From positions 3,534,001-3,598,000 of the forward strand of contig OW818654.1 in the NCBI GenBank assembly GCA_942492935.1: a stretch of 64,000 bases of DNA, read 5' to 3'. Of the stretch, positions 11,001 to 21,367 are shown piece by piece. Below the pieces are notes generated by a model. That model searched no databases. It was not told the DNA's origin and was given only the letters and a program-made list of their open reading frames with translations. The translations under genes were made by a program, and so were the position numbers. The DNA is from JANJUO01 sp942492935. Lineage in GTDB: Bacteria; Bacteroidota; Ignavibacteria; Kapaibacteriales; UBA2268. Within the stretch, counting starts at the first letter, position 1, and every line of letters begins with the position of its first letter.

Positions 11001-12594
11001 CTCACCATCGCATCCGATAGTATAGTCAATAACAGGAGCAAGAGTATCAGGAATTTCAAGGTCAGCTAAGGCAACAGATGTTGGAAATCCGTAAGAATCC
11101 CATTCTGAGAAGCCATAAGCATAAGCTGCAAATTTATTAAGTTTTGTTGTAGAACGAATTCTGTAAACACCATCTTGAGTGAATTTGATTGTTTTGGACA
11201 TCCATGTTCTACCTTCAGCATCAGTAGAATTTTGGAATTTTTCACCAGGGCTGGCATCTTTTGCATTTAATTGTTCCCAAAGAACTTGACCACCAGTAAC
11301 TTCAGCTATTTCTAAATCATCAGGAATACCACCGTCAACAGTTGATTTGTAAACTAAGTTAATATAATTTTTCTTAAAACCAAAACCACCGCGAATACCA
11401 GGTGTATTGAATACAATTTCCTCTTGATATTGTTCGAGTGGAGTTAATCCCATTTGGAATGGATCACTTTCAACACCATCTTCACTCATGCCAGGATTAT
11501 ATTGAGTTACACTGATAGCTTTATCAGAACTGATGATAACTGGTCTTTTTGGTAAATCTGGGTCAGAACGTACTTCAAGAAAACCTGTACCTGCTAAACC
11601 ACCGGGGGTTAAAATTTGTCCAATTGCCTGACCATCTCTGTAAAGATTAGCAAACGGCTCTTTAGCAAATATTTTAATAATTGAATTATTCTTCCTATCC
11701 ACAATTGGTGTTACATGATACTCCTTACCCCACACATTTTGAGGGAGTTCCTGTTCAATAATAAAGTCACAGGCAGAGTTCCACGTTGGAATGTATGCAC
11801 AAAATACACCGGACAGTACAGAAATTGGTTTGTTTGCTTTAATAGTGGATCCAGTTAAATCATTGTAAGCACCAATACCAGCAATTAACCATACGTCTCC
11901 AGCAAACATTGTTTCTTTTAATTGTTGTCCAAATCTCAATGTATCGTTATTCATTAAATATGCTCTTGAAGATTCCATACCACCAAGTTTGAAAGTAACT
12001 TTTGTATTGTCATAAATTGCAACAATACTTGTGTAACTTGGTAAATATTGGCTTGTATTATTTGTTGGGTCTGCATAAGATGCTACTTGATATTCTTTAC
12101 CAAGTCCAGTAATTGGCATAGCAAGGAAACCATCTGAGGTATAACGGTAACGAGTTACACCATATACAACTATTGGGTCTTCAGCATATACTTTAATAGC
12201 TCTTTTTGCCCAAACTTGTGATGGTTGTGGAGGTGTTGCAACAGCACCACTACCTTTTGAATACATTTGACCTTCTTGTGGAGTCAAGTTAAATTCGATA
12301 ACATCATTAGGAATTGTGATTTTAGTTCTCTTGATACTCAAACCTTCAATTTCCAAAGTTACTTTTGTTGCAACAGCCGCAGAAACATAAACTTTCAATG
12401 CGTTGTTTGGGACCTGGATCTTCCCAACATGGGTGGAAAGAAAAATAGAATAAAGTTCCTGCATTGCTTGAGCCAAGCAACATTGGTAACTGGTCTTTGA
12501 GCTTGTTATCTACCTCGTCAGCAGAGACGAAGGAGAAAGACAAAAACAACCCTAAAATAAGAGCAGTTAACATCCCCGTAAACAATTTTTTCAT
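8025..12594 (-). CDS. Large IgGFN-binding-like secreted protein with T9SS sorting domain, apparent frameshift near the 5' end
   Basis: The main frame runs from about 12476 to 8025 (up to 1483 residues) but has no signal peptide. In the next frame, an ATG at 12594 preceded by AGGTG opens MKKLFTGMLTALILGLF, a clear signal peptide, then DEVDNKLKDQLPMLLGSSN and FYFSFHPCWED, which is how this family begins. Homology switches frames at 12405-12411 (CCCAAAC on the minus strand): removing one base restores PGPNNALKVYVS. An IgGFN-binding-like N-terminal domain (about 480 residues) is followed by ASH-like beta-sandwich segments and an 80-residue T9SS type A sorting domain starting SINPNPV. It is probably surface-exposed or released through T9SS. 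The shift may be a sequencing error, a real mutation or, less likely, recoding. Confidence 0.85.
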
Positions 12595-13150
12595 AAAAAC
12601 ACCTATAAAATATATATTAAACAAAACTTTTATAACTTTAAAATTTAAAATTAACTAAAACTAAACTTCTACACAATTCTTTTTTTTGCACCACACACAA
12701 ATACAAAGACAATTTAGATTGAAAATAATCACATTAATTTATTTTAATTTATTTTTTAATTTTAAGTCATAAATTATGCCATTATGAATAATTTTTAATT
12801 GTCATTTATATTGCTCATTCTTGCAATATTATTATTTTACAACTATTTACGACAATTACTATCGAAGTAATTTAATATTCATTTATTCCATTTATTTTAT
12901 TTTGTTGAATTTTATTGATATTTGTGATAATTAATTAATTAAAATATAATTTATTATTCATTTTTGCCTAATTTGTGAGTTTTGGGAAATAAAAAAATGT
13001 TGTAATTACAAATAATTAATTATTATTTCATTAATAGTTAATAAAAAAGTTGATTATTTTTTAAATTTCTTAAATAATTATTTGAATATTGTTGAAACTA
13101 TTAATAAATTGCATTTTTTTCTAATATCACAAATTTTCAATTGGAATAAA
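12595..13150. other. AT-rich divergent intergenic region
   Basis: About 555 bases separate the divergent IgGFN-like and AddB-like genes. It is extremely AT-rich with many short TTAATTAA-like stretches and must carry promoters for both directions. I see no ORF with coding character, no strong hairpin and no repeat shared with other intergenic regions. An in-frame TTG at 13082 could extend the nuclease gene, but the added residues look non-coding. Confidence 0.5.
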
Positions 13151-16100
13151 ATGGCACTCTTAATTCATAATAAAAATTTTAGACAAGAAAATTTTCCTTT
13201 AGAAATTAATTCAATTGTTGAATTTATTATCAAACACTCTTCTTTTGAAAATTTTCATCTTATTGTTCCTACTGGTAAATTATCAAGAAAAATTAAGAAA
13301 GAATTAATCAAAGAATATTTTATTAAAACAGGAAAGCCACTTTCTGAGCCAAATGTTTATACATTAAACAAATTTGCGGATATGATTTTCAAAAATATTT
13401 CAGTGGCTGGGTCTTATCGTAAAATTTCTGATGCGTTTGCAAGAGTATTGTTTGAAGAAGCAGATATGATGTCCGAACTAAAATTTTTCAAAAGAAGTGG
13501 GAAAAAATTAAACAGCACTATTTTGAATAAATTAGCAAATATTATTTTTGGCTTAAAAGAAGATGGAATTTCAACTTTGAACATGATTACTGATTTTGAT
13601 AAGATAAATAATGGCGAGGCAACTGATGTAAATGACCCAAATAAATATTTTGACATTTACGAATTATATTCCAACTATGAAAAAAAATTAGAGGGTAAAT
13701 TTATTGATTCTGTCTCATTAATAAATAATTTAAATTTAGCTTTAAAAAAAGAAGAGTATTTTTCAAAATTCAAATCTTTATTCAAAAAAGAAGATTATTG
13801 TCTTGTTTATGGCTTTTCAGAATTTAAATCACCAGAAATTCAATTCTTATCTAATTTTGCAAATGTTGATTTTCCTTTGGCAATAAATTTTGATTTTTCA
13901 GCTATTAATGGACCTCTATTTGGAAATTTAAAAGAAACTATTGAACAATTTGTAATGACTGGGTTCGAAAAAACTGATTTAGATGAATTATACAATCAAG
14001 CCCCTATCGATGTTAATTTTGATGTTAAAGACCCCAATATTAGTGCCAGTAAGTTTTTAAGAAGATGGCTATTTAATGTTGAAAAAGAGATCAGACATCA
14101 ACAATTTTCGGATATTATTAAAATTCTTGAAGCTGAGAATATTGAAGATGAAACTGATTCAATTATCAAATTAATTAAATATTTTTGTTCTGATGAAAAA
14201 ATAATACCCGGTGATATTTGCATTGTTTCACGCAAACCTGAATTATACTCTGAATTATTTAGGGAGAAATTTAAGTCTGAGTCAATTCCAGTTAATGTTA
14301 CAGATAGATTTGACTTGTCTAAATCTCCAGTTGTAATAGCCATTTTTTCAGTACTTGATTTGATTAACCGAGGATTTAATAGAGAGGATTTAAATAGATT
14401 GGTTACAAATCCTTTTATTTCAATTTTCAATGAAGGTGAAAACAGAATGATTGATGGAGTAAATTTATATAATACAGCAATCAAACTTAAAATTTTTGGT
14501 GGTCATTCAAGAGGAGGTCATAAAGGTTGGCTTACAAGAATCCAAAATAGGATTAATTCCAATTTAAATAGAATTGAGTATGCAGAAAAGAATATAGATA
14601 CAAATGAATTAGACATTATTATTTTAAAAAAGGAAAATCAATTATTGAATATAGCATTATCCGATTTTAATGCCTTGCTAACTGGTATTGATACTATCAA
14701 ACGAGAATTAACTCTTTCTGAATTCACTTCAATTATCAAAGATTCAATAATTAAAAAATTCAAAATAAAAGAAAATATACATAGTTATTATAAGAAGATA
14801 CACACATTTTCTGATAAATTGAATGAAAATGAATATAATAATTTAATCGAAATTGTCGAAAAGGATAGCAACGCTTTATGGTCATTTGTCCAACATTTTG
14901 ATGAATTTATTAGTATTTACAATGAAAGATTTAGTAGTAGTTTTTCATTATTGGAATTAACTAAAAGATTAAAAACTTCTGTTGAAGCCGCAAAATATCA
15001 AATTAAGGAAAAAGTTAATTACGGAGTTACTGTTACTTCGATTGAACAGATAAGAGGTATAGAATTTAAAGTTTTAATTTTATGCGGTTGCTTAGATGGT
15101 AACTTTCCGGTTGCATACAAACCTGACAATTTCCTTGGCAAACATCTTCCAGACTCAGAGGAAAGGCATTTAAAATCCGAACAAATGTTATTTTATCAAT
15201 TTTTAACTAATTCCTCTAATTTGCTTGATAATTCAGAAATTAAAATATTTATCTCTTATCCACTCTACGATGAGGATAGAGATTTAGTAAGGTCTCCATT
15301 TATAGATTCACTTCTAAAAATATCAAATCTGGAAGAAAAGAATAAAATTTATAATTTGAAAAGTTTAAAAAAACACGATTTAAATAATAGTATTCATTCA
15401 GAACAAATTTCTGAAATTCCTTGGTTATCAAAAATAATTCTTAATAATGAAAAGCAAATTTTTGAATCTAATGTAATACTAAACAAATTTAATGATGACG
15501 GCAAAATATACTTAAATAATTTACTGAATAATTATTTGAAATATATTTGCAATACTAACTTTAATCATGGAATTATTGAATTTGACGAAAATGATTTAAT
15601 ACTTAAAAATTATCTCAATTCATATTGTAATAAAACATTTTCTATAACAGAATTTGAAAAGTTTAAAAGCTGCCCATTTTCACATTTTGTAGAACGAATC
15701 TTACGTCTTAAATCAATTGATTCTGTCGATACATCACTTTCTCCATTAGAAATAGGTAATTTTTATCATAACGTTTCGTATTTATTTTATACAGAATTAC
15801 AAAAAGACGGTGTAGATAAGGATATTTACATAGATGTAATAAATTCAAATAATGACAAATTCCCATCAATTAATAGCGTTCGTTTGAAAGAAGTTCACAA
15901 AGAGCGTTATATGAATTTGTTGTTTAATTTAGCAAAAGAAGAATTAGAAAGAATCAGATTTGACCATCCTTTTTTTGAATTTGAAGAAACTGAAATTTTC
16001 GGGAGAAATAATCAAAAGGGGATATTAGAAAAATGGTTAGATTTGGAAATAGAACGTTACGAAAATAATTGGGATACTGCACCGGGATTGTTTGAATTTG

Positions 16101-16615
16101 CTTTTGGGCATCTAAGTAATGAACCAGTTTTATTAAATGATAATATTAAAATTCGAGGCAAGATAGACAGAATTGAATTTGAAAATGCAAATGATTACTT
16201 TAGAATTAAAATCGCTGATTATAAGACTAATCTAAAAAACACCAAGTCAGATGCAGATATAATAATGTTGAAATCATTTCAAATGCCGATATATATATAT
16301 GTTGCAGAAAAACTATTGAATAAATACTATCAATTAGAAACGGAAGCTATTGGGGGTATTTATTACGGTTGGAAAGGTTATACTGAAAATTCTTTTAAAT
16401 ATGTTCTTGTAGATAATGATACTGAAACTTCATTAATAAGCAAAAAGGAAAAATTAAAAAAAGAAACGAGAAATGAAATTATTGAAAACGTAATCAATGA
16501 AACCCAAAACATCATAAATTCAATTATTGAAGGAAGATTTTTGATTGATGCTAAGCCACTGATATGTAAATATTGTGAATATTCTTCAATTTGTAAGAAA
16601 AATGAGAAAAAATAA
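13151..16615 (+). CDS. AddB-like PD-(D/E)XK exonuclease with iron-sulfur cysteines
   Basis: I choose the ATG at 13151 (MALLIHNKN), giving about 1154 residues. The N-terminal two thirds resembles the degenerate SF1 helicase fold of AddB (FHLIVPTGKLSRKIKKEL near the start; VTSIEQIRGIEFKVLILCG in the middle, a UvrD-C-like motif). The C-terminal nuclease has KIRGKIDRIE followed by KIADYKT, the PD-(D/E)XK core. A cysteine in FKSCPFSHF plus CKYCEYSSIC at the end give the four-Cys arrangement that binds a 4Fe-4S cluster in AddB. With an AddA helicase-nuclease it would process double-strand breaks for recombination. No AddA gene is adjacent; the next gene downstream is unrelated. The nuclease family is firm, the AddB role likely. 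Confidence 0.85.
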   Translation: MALLIHNKNFRQENFPLEINSIVEFIIKHSSFENFHLIVPTGKLSRKIKKELIKEYFIKTGKPLSEPNVYTLNKFADMIFKNISVAGSYRKISDAFARVLFEEADMMSELKFFKRSGKKLNSTILNKLANIIFGLKEDGISTLNMITDFDKINNGEATDVNDPNKYFDIYELYSNYEKKLEGKFIDSVSLINNLNLALKKEEYFSKFKSLFKKEDYCLVYGFSEFKSPEIQFLSNFANVDFPLAINFDFSAINGPLFGNLKETIEQFVMTGFEKTDLDELYNQAPIDVNFDVKDPNISASKFLRRWLFNVEKEIRHQQFSDIIKILEAENIEDETDSIIKLIKYFCSDEKIIPGDICIVSRKPELYSELFREKFKSESIPVNVTDRFDLSKSPVVIAIFSVLDLINRGFNREDLNRLVTNPFISIFNEGENRMIDGVNLYNTAIKLKIFGGHSRGGHKGWLTRIQNRINSNLNRIEYAEKNIDTNELDIIILKKENQLLNIALSDFNALLTGIDTIKRELTLSEFTSIIKDSIIKKFKIKENIHSYYKKIHTFSDKLNENEYNNLIEIVEKDSNALWSFVQHFDEFISIYNERFSSSFSLLELTKRLKTSVEAAKYQIKEKVNYGVTVTSIEQIRGIEFKVLILCGCLDGNFPVAYKPDNFLGKHLPDSEERHLKSEQMLFYQFLTNSSNLLDNSEIKIFISYPLYDEDRDLVRSPFIDSLLKISNLEEKNKIYNLKSLKKHDLNNSIHSEQISEIPWLSKIILNNEKQIFESNVILNKFNDDGKIYLNNLLNNYLKYICNTNFNHGIIEFDENDLILKNYLNSYCNKTFSITEFEKFKSCPFSHFVERILRLKSIDSVDTSLSPLEIGNFYHNVSYLFYTELQKDGVDKDIYIDVINSNNDKFPSINSVRLKEVHKERYMNLLFNLAKEELERIRFDHPFFEFEETEIFGRNNQKGILEKWLDLEIERYENNWDTAPGLFEFAFGHLSNEPVLLNDNIKIRGKIDRIEFENANDYFRIKIADYKTNLKNTKSDADIIMLKSFQMPIYIYVAEKLLNKYYQLETEAIGGIYYGWKGYTENSFKYVLVDNDTETSLISKKEKLKKETRNEIIENVINETQNIINSIIEGRFLIDAKPLICKYCEYSSICKKNEKK

Positions 16616-16732
16616 GAAAATAATATGAAAACTTTAGAAAATTCAGTATAATTACTTAGAAATTTTTGGTTAATTTTGTAAAGTAATTATGTAACAAGTT
16701 ATAATAACTTTTTGATATTTAATTGAAAATTG

Positions 16733-18937
16733 ATGAAGAAGAAAAGTACTTTATTTCATAAAATAGTTAATGAAAGTGCATTAGAAATAATTCCTGAGGG
16801 TAGCCCTTTTAGGTATTCAATGCCTTTGAAGATTTTCATTATATCAATATCAGTTTTGATAATTACTGTATTTTTTTCGATGCACTTTGAAGATAAAATA
16901 TTCAATTCTTCTGATTTCAAATTATTACCCGGTTATGTTTGGCAAAATCCAACCTTGATTGCTGATTTTAGTTTTCCAGTTTACAAAGCAAATAATTTAT
17001 ATAATATTGAAGTTTCAAAAGCAAAAGCAAATGTATTAACCTATTTTACAATAGATAAAACTATTCCTGATGATGCAAAAAAGAGAATTTCAGAATTTGT
17101 TTACTTTCTTTCGCAATCTTCATATACTAACAATAATCTTGTTGAATATTTATCTGAAAAAAGTTTAAAGCAATTTTCAGAATTATCAGCATCACAAAAG
17201 GAAAAAGAAATTGCAAAAATAAATATAGTATTAAATGATTTGATGAAGGATATTTATTCTTCAGGTTTTATAAACATTAATCTTGATAAAGTTAAAACAA
17301 ATGAAATAGCTGTTCAAACATCAACAATTGAAGAAATTATACTAAAAAAAATAAATCTGATAGATAAGAGTTTATTTATTGAAAGAGCCGAAAGGGTATT
17401 AAATTCGAGATTATCAAATATCTCAAAAGACATAGCAAGTGAATTTTTACAAAAATTAAACAACCCAAATTTGATTTATAGTAAAGAATTGAGCGATAAT
17501 GCTATTGAAATGGCAGTTAAATCTGTTCCAAAGACCATTGGATTTGTTAAGCAAGGCGAAATAATAGTACGCAAAGGAGAAGTTTTAAATGACAATGCAA
17601 TTTTGAAGATAAAATCATTTGAAACTTCAAGATACTTGACAAGTCAAAATATAATTGGTTTTTCGTATTATTTGGGTAGTTTGGCTCATACAATGCTGAC
17701 AATGTCAATTCTGTTTATATATTTAGGTGTAATAAGAAAGAAAATTATTGCAGACAATGTTCAAGTTGGAATATTATGTTTGATTCTTGTGGCTACAGCT
17801 TTCTTTTCTTGGGGTTCAATAGAATTAGAAAGTCAATTCCCAATTGAGTACCTAATTCCATTACCTGCCTTTTCAATGCTGGTAGCAATTGTTTTCGATT
17901 CAAGGTCAGCTTTTATTGCTACTGTTGCTATGGCTCAAATTTTGGCTGGAATTAGAGGAAATGACTATACTATAGCATTAACAATGATGTTTGCCGGTAT
18001 GATGGCTGGATATACAGTTAGAGATATTCAAAATAGAACTCAAATGTTTCAATCTGTGTTCTTTATTTTTATTGGATTAACTATACCTTTATTAATCTTT
18101 TCAGTTGAGCGTTCATCAGACTCTATTACAATATTCAAAACAACAGGTATAACATTAATAGCATCTATTGTATCTCCTTTGATTACATTTGGTTTACTTT
18201 TCATTATTGAACGTTTAACTAATATTACATCTGATTTAAGAATCAAAGAATTTGATAAATTAGACCATCCTTTAATGCAAAAAATGGCTGAAATTGCACC
18301 GGGTACATATCAACACACTATGGGTGTAGCAATGTTGGCTGAAAGATGCGCCCGTGAAATTGATGCCAATCCGTTGTTAGCAAAAGTCGGTGCTTACTTT
18401 CATGATATTGGAAAAATGAGTAAACCAGAATATTTTACTGAAAATCAGATTGCTATGGATAACAAACATGACCTACTTCCACCTAAAAAAAGTGTCAAAA
18501 TGATTACTGACCACGTTATAGATGGAATTGAACTTGCCAAGCAGTATCATTTGCCAAAAAGAATTATTGATTTTATACCTATGCACCATGGCACTTCACT
18601 TATTAAACATTTTTATGCTAAAGCACTTGAAGATTCAAATGGAATTGAAATCAACGAAGATGATTATAGATACAAAGGTCCAAAACCAAATTCAAAAGAA
18701 ACTGCTATTTTGATGATTTGTGATTTTGCTGAAGCGATTTCAAGATTAGAATCACGAACTATTCAAGAAATTGAGGCAATCATAGCCGGTAATATTCAAG
18801 ATAGAATAATTGATGGTCAGTTTGATGAATGTGATATTACAATTGAAGAACTAAATAAAGTTAAACAATTAATTGCGAAGAATTTATTAGGAATGGCACA
18901 TAAAAGGGTAAATTATAAAACTATTCCAAAACTATAA
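16733..18937 (+). CDS. 7TM-HD (PgpH/YqfF-like) membrane phosphohydrolase, putative cyclic-di-AMP phosphodiesterase
   Basis: About 734 residues from the ATG at 16733. The architecture is an N-terminal transmembrane helix (PLKIFIISISVLIITVFF), an extracytoplasmic 7TMR-HDED-like domain (about 60-310), seven hydrophobic segments (about 315-500) and a cytoplasmic HD domain. HD motifs are TYQHTMGVAMLAERCA, the metal-binding HDIGK at about residues 556-560, and MHHGT. Known relatives (Listeria PgpH) hydrolyse cyclic-di-AMP and affect osmotic and cell-wall homeostasis. Only 13 bases separate it from xerD, so co-transcription is likely. The function is inferred from the family; no substrate-specific residues were checked. 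Confidence 0.9.
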   Translation: MKKKSTLFHKIVNESALEIIPEGSPFRYSMPLKIFIISISVLIITVFFSMHFEDKIFNSSDFKLLPGYVWQNPTLIADFSFPVYKANNLYNIEVSKAKANVLTYFTIDKTIPDDAKKRISEFVYFLSQSSYTNNNLVEYLSEKSLKQFSELSASQKEKEIAKINIVLNDLMKDIYSSGFININLDKVKTNEIAVQTSTIEEIILKKINLIDKSLFIERAERVLNSRLSNISKDIASEFLQKLNNPNLIYSKELSDNAIEMAVKSVPKTIGFVKQGEIIVRKGEVLNDNAILKIKSFETSRYLTSQNIIGFSYYLGSLAHTMLTMSILFIYLGVIRKKIIADNVQVGILCLILVATAFFSWGSIELESQFPIEYLIPLPAFSMLVAIVFDSRSAFIATVAMAQILAGIRGNDYTIALTMMFAGMMAGYTVRDIQNRTQMFQSVFFIFIGLTIPLLIFSVERSSDSITIFKTTGITLIASIVSPLITFGLLFIIERLTNITSDLRIKEFDKLDHPLMQKMAEIAPGTYQHTMGVAMLAERCAREIDANPLLAKVGAYFHDIGKMSKPEYFTENQIAMDNKHDLLPPKKSVKMITDHVIDGIELAKQYHLPKRIIDFIPMHHGTSLIKHFYAKALEDSNGIEINEDDYRYKGPKPNSKETAILMICDFAEAISRLESRTIQEIEAIIAGNIQDRIIDGQFDECDITIEELNKVKQLIAKNLLGMAHKRVNYKTIPKL

Positions 18938-18950
18938 CAAGTGGGTTTAT

Positions 18951-19871
18951 ATGAATTTAAACAATGAAATCTCAAAAGAACTCAAAAAAGAGTTCAACAA
19001 TTACACGACTTACATAAGTCTCGAAAAAGGATTTTCTGAAAACACTCGAGTATCTTATGCACATGATTTAAAAGTCTATTTAGAGTTTCTGACTGAAAAC
19101 TCAGTAAAAAAAATTAGTGAAATCTCAAAGGAATTGGTTGAAAAATTTAATCAAAACCTTATCTCTAAGGGGCTTGTTACTTCAAGTAGAGCAAGATATA
19201 TTGCATCTGTTAGAGGTTTTCACAAATGGCTTTACAGAACAAATAGAGCTAAAAAGAATGTAACCGATAGCATTGAATTGCCAAGAGCAGAAAAGAAAAT
19301 CCCTGTAAATTTATCTATTGACCAAATCAATTCAGTAATGTCTCAACCAGATACTTATACTCTCCCAGGAAAAAGAGACAGAGCAATTTTAGAAACATTA
19401 TATTCTTGCGGATTAAGAGTTTCTGAATTAATTGGATTAAAGGTTAGAGATATTTTGTGGGAATCTGGCGTTATCAGAACTTTAGGCAAAGGAAATAAAG
19501 AAAGGTTGGTTCCGATTAGCAAAACTGCATTAGATTGCTTAAAAGATTATATTGACAATGCAAGAATTCATTTCAACAAAACTAAAGATGCACAAGAATT
19601 TTTATTCCTCAACCAAAGAGGAACAGCACTTTCAAGAATGGGAGTATGGAAAGTAGTGGATAGATATTCTAAAATGGCTGGAATTACTATTCAAGTTCAT
19701 CCTCATTTGTTTAGACACTCTTTTGCTACGCATTTAATTGAAGGTGGTGCTGACTTAAGAGCTGTTCAAGAAATGCTTGGTCATAGTGATATTGTTACCA
19801 CACAAATCTATACACATTTAGATGGAGAATTTATTAAAGAAGTTCACAAGAGTTTTCATCCAAGAGCATAA
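18951..19871 (+). CDS. xerD: Site-specific tyrosine recombinase XerD
   Basis: This 306-residue integrase-fold protein has the full catalytic set: Arg156 (SCGLRVSEL), Lys180 (LGKGNKERLVP), His252 and Arg255 (HPHLFRHSFATHL), His278 (LGHSD) and the nucleophile Tyr287 (TTQIYTH). The N-terminal core-binding SAM-like domain occupies about residues 15-105. The short C-terminal tail ending HPRA is typical of XerD. It resolves chromosome dimers at dif with XerC. There are no mobile-element hallmarks around it, so a housekeeping role fits. XerC rather than XerD cannot be fully excluded without alignment. A strong terminator follows. Confidence 0.9.
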   Translation: MNLNNEISKELKKEFNNYTTYISLEKGFSENTRVSYAHDLKVYLEFLTENSVKKISEISKELVEKFNQNLISKGLVTSSRARYIASVRGFHKWLYRTNRAKKNVTDSIELPRAEKKIPVNLSIDQINSVMSQPDTYTLPGKRDRAILETLYSCGLRVSELIGLKVRDILWESGVIRTLGKGNKERLVPISKTALDCLKDYIDNARIHFNKTKDAQEFLFLNQRGTALSRMGVWKVVDRYSKMAGITIQVHPHLFRHSFATHLIEGGADLRAVQEMLGHSDIVTTQIYTHLDGEFIKEVHKSFHPRA

Positions 19872-19935
19872 ATATTTGATTTTAAGGGATATGAAACAAC
19901 TATTTTAGCTAAATTTTTAACGAATAAAATATTCA

Positions 19936-19965
19936 AAAACCGTGATTTACTCACGGTTTTTTTTT
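19936..19965 (+). terminator. Intrinsic terminator after xerD
   Basis: A 10-bp perfect stem (aaaaccgtga / tcacggtttt, 5-base loop) runs into a T tract of nine bases. It is a clean rho-independent terminator on the plus strand, 65 bases past the xerD stop. Confidence 0.88.
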
Positions 19966-19986
19966 GCACTTCTGCTCAAATACAAA

Positions 19987-20020
19987 AAAGCTACCTTCAA
20001 TTCAATCAGAAGGTAGCTTT
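19987..20020 (-). terminator. Intrinsic terminator of the 444-codon membrane protein gene
   Basis: An 11-bp perfect stem (aaagctacctt / aaggtagcttt, 12-base loop) continues into T residues when read on the minus strand. It lies 25 bases past the stop of the minus-strand gene and back to back with the xerD terminator. Confidence 0.8.
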
Positions 20021-20044
20021 CAAAAAAATCTGTAGAGCAAAAAA

Positions 20045-21367
20045 TTATCTTTGTTTATTTTCTTTTATTGAAATAAGAATTTTTTCTGCAATTTGCTGAC
20101 CAATAATTTTTTCAACATTATCAGCATTTGTCATAAATTCCTCAATAGCTTTTTCCACTCTTGCTTGGATAATAGAAGCAGTTTGACCAACCAATGCGTT
20201 AGCTAATTGATGGATATCTGCTTGCTGACTACGTAATGCTTCGAGCTGTGAACGATTTGCATCTTCCATTTTCTTAAGCATTTTATCCATACGTTCTTCT
20301 TCTTCAGTATAGATAAGAGTTAAAGCCATAAGAGCCAACAAAGTAAACTCAAGACCGATAGCTAAAAGAATGAATGAAGGACGAGTGGCAGGAATAAATT
20401 TCAAACCACGAATACCAACCGCAACAATAAGGAATGCCGCACCGCCATAAGCCATACCAGTAACCACGTTTGAATATTTTTCAGTAAAGTGGTGAGACAT
20501 ATAAAGTTTGAAACCTTTTGCGATAAGCATTTTATTTCTTCTCCACAACAAAGCTTCTTTAATATCAATAATTTCTTTTTCAACGAATTCTGAGAAAAAT
20601 TCACGAATACGATTATAAAGAAAATCATTTCTGAATTTCACTAAATCTTCAGGTGATTCAATTCTAAATACATCTTCAAATCTCATTGCTTGCATAGGTG
20701 ACGCAATATCTTCAGTAAAAGTTCTATCCCAAACAAGTCTGAATGGTGAACGTACTTCAGAAATATCTTTGTCTTTGAGTTTATCATCCGGCATAATGAG
20801 CAATTCGATTATGTGGTCAGCAAAGCCGGTTTGCAAACGAAGTTTGATTTTTGTGTCCTCAATCTGTCTATCAAATAGCAATGACATCAATCCAATTGAA
20901 GTTGGCAAAAACATAGTAACTACAATCATAAATGCTAATGATATCACAAAAGCAACAAGCAAAAAACCAACATAAGGTTCAATGTAAATTGCAAGCTCAC
21001 CTAATACAGGCGCCTTAGCAAAGAACTCATTAGCTGCTTTAGTATATCCATGTTCTTCTGCATTTCTTGCTTTCCAAGTAAAGTCAAAAATAAACTCTTT
21101 TTGAATATAGTCTTTAGACACAACTTTACCTTTTGCTTCGCCACTCTTTTCCAAACTTGTTGTACCCCAAACCAAACCATCAAATTTGACAAAAGGTGTT
21201 CTGGCTTGCTGTTCTGGTGGTGGAGCAAACAATGGAACCACAAAACTCGCCATTGCGTGTGGTACTACCATATAGAATACTATATAGAAGAATACTGCTG
21301 TTAATCCAAGGGCAACAAAAATATGTTGCACCTGCAAACTTCTTTTTTTTCCTGATCCGCTTGACAT
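20045..21367 (-). CDS. Conserved-looking membrane protein with C-terminal coiled coil, function unknown
   Basis: I do not recognise this family. The ATG at 21367 (MSSGSGKKR) has an AAGGAG 11 bases upstream; a GTG at 21379 overlaps that ribosome site and is less likely. Of about 440 residues, hydrophobic segments lie near 15-40, 130-160, 300-320 and 325-350. A charged cytoplasmic-looking domain sits between the second and third. After the last helix, about 85 residues (EEEERMDKMLKKMEDA onward) are heptad-rich and end in KENKQR. The layout suggests an inner-membrane scaffold or a sensor with a long coiled coil. Base composition is less AT-rich than its neighbours, hinting at good expression. 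It has its own terminator, and xerD is convergent, so it is monocistronic. Confidence 0.8.
   Translation of the reverse strand: MSSGSGKKRSLQVQHIFVALGLTAVFFYIVFYMVVPHAMASFVVPLFAPPPEQQARTPFVKFDGLVWGTTSLEKSGEAKGKVVSKDYIQKEFIFDFTWKARNAEEHGYTKAANEFFAKAPVLGELAIYIEPYVGFLLVAFVISLAFMIVVTMFLPTSIGLMSLLFDRQIEDTKIKLRLQTGFADHIIELLIMPDDKLKDKDISEVRSPFRLVWDRTFTEDIASPMQAMRFEDVFRIESPEDLVKFRNDFLYNRIREFFSEFVEKEIIDIKEALLWRRNKMLIAKGFKLYMSHHFTEKYSNVVTGMAYGGAAFLIVAVGIRGLKFIPATRPSFILLAIGLEFTLLALMALTLIYTEEEERMDKMLKKMEDANRSQLEALRSQQADIHQLANALVGQTASIIQARVEKAIEEFMTNADNVEKIIGQQIAEKILISIKENKQR

Noticed and set aside
12464..12658. Plus-strand 64-codon ORF over the signal peptide region
   Set aside because: It is antisense to the clear MKKLFTGML signal peptide and has no supporting features.
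18951..19871. Tyrosine recombinase as integrase of a mobile element
   Set aside because: Sequence features and the HPRA tail fit housekeeping XerD; no phage, conjugation genes, attachment repeats or tRNA lie nearby.
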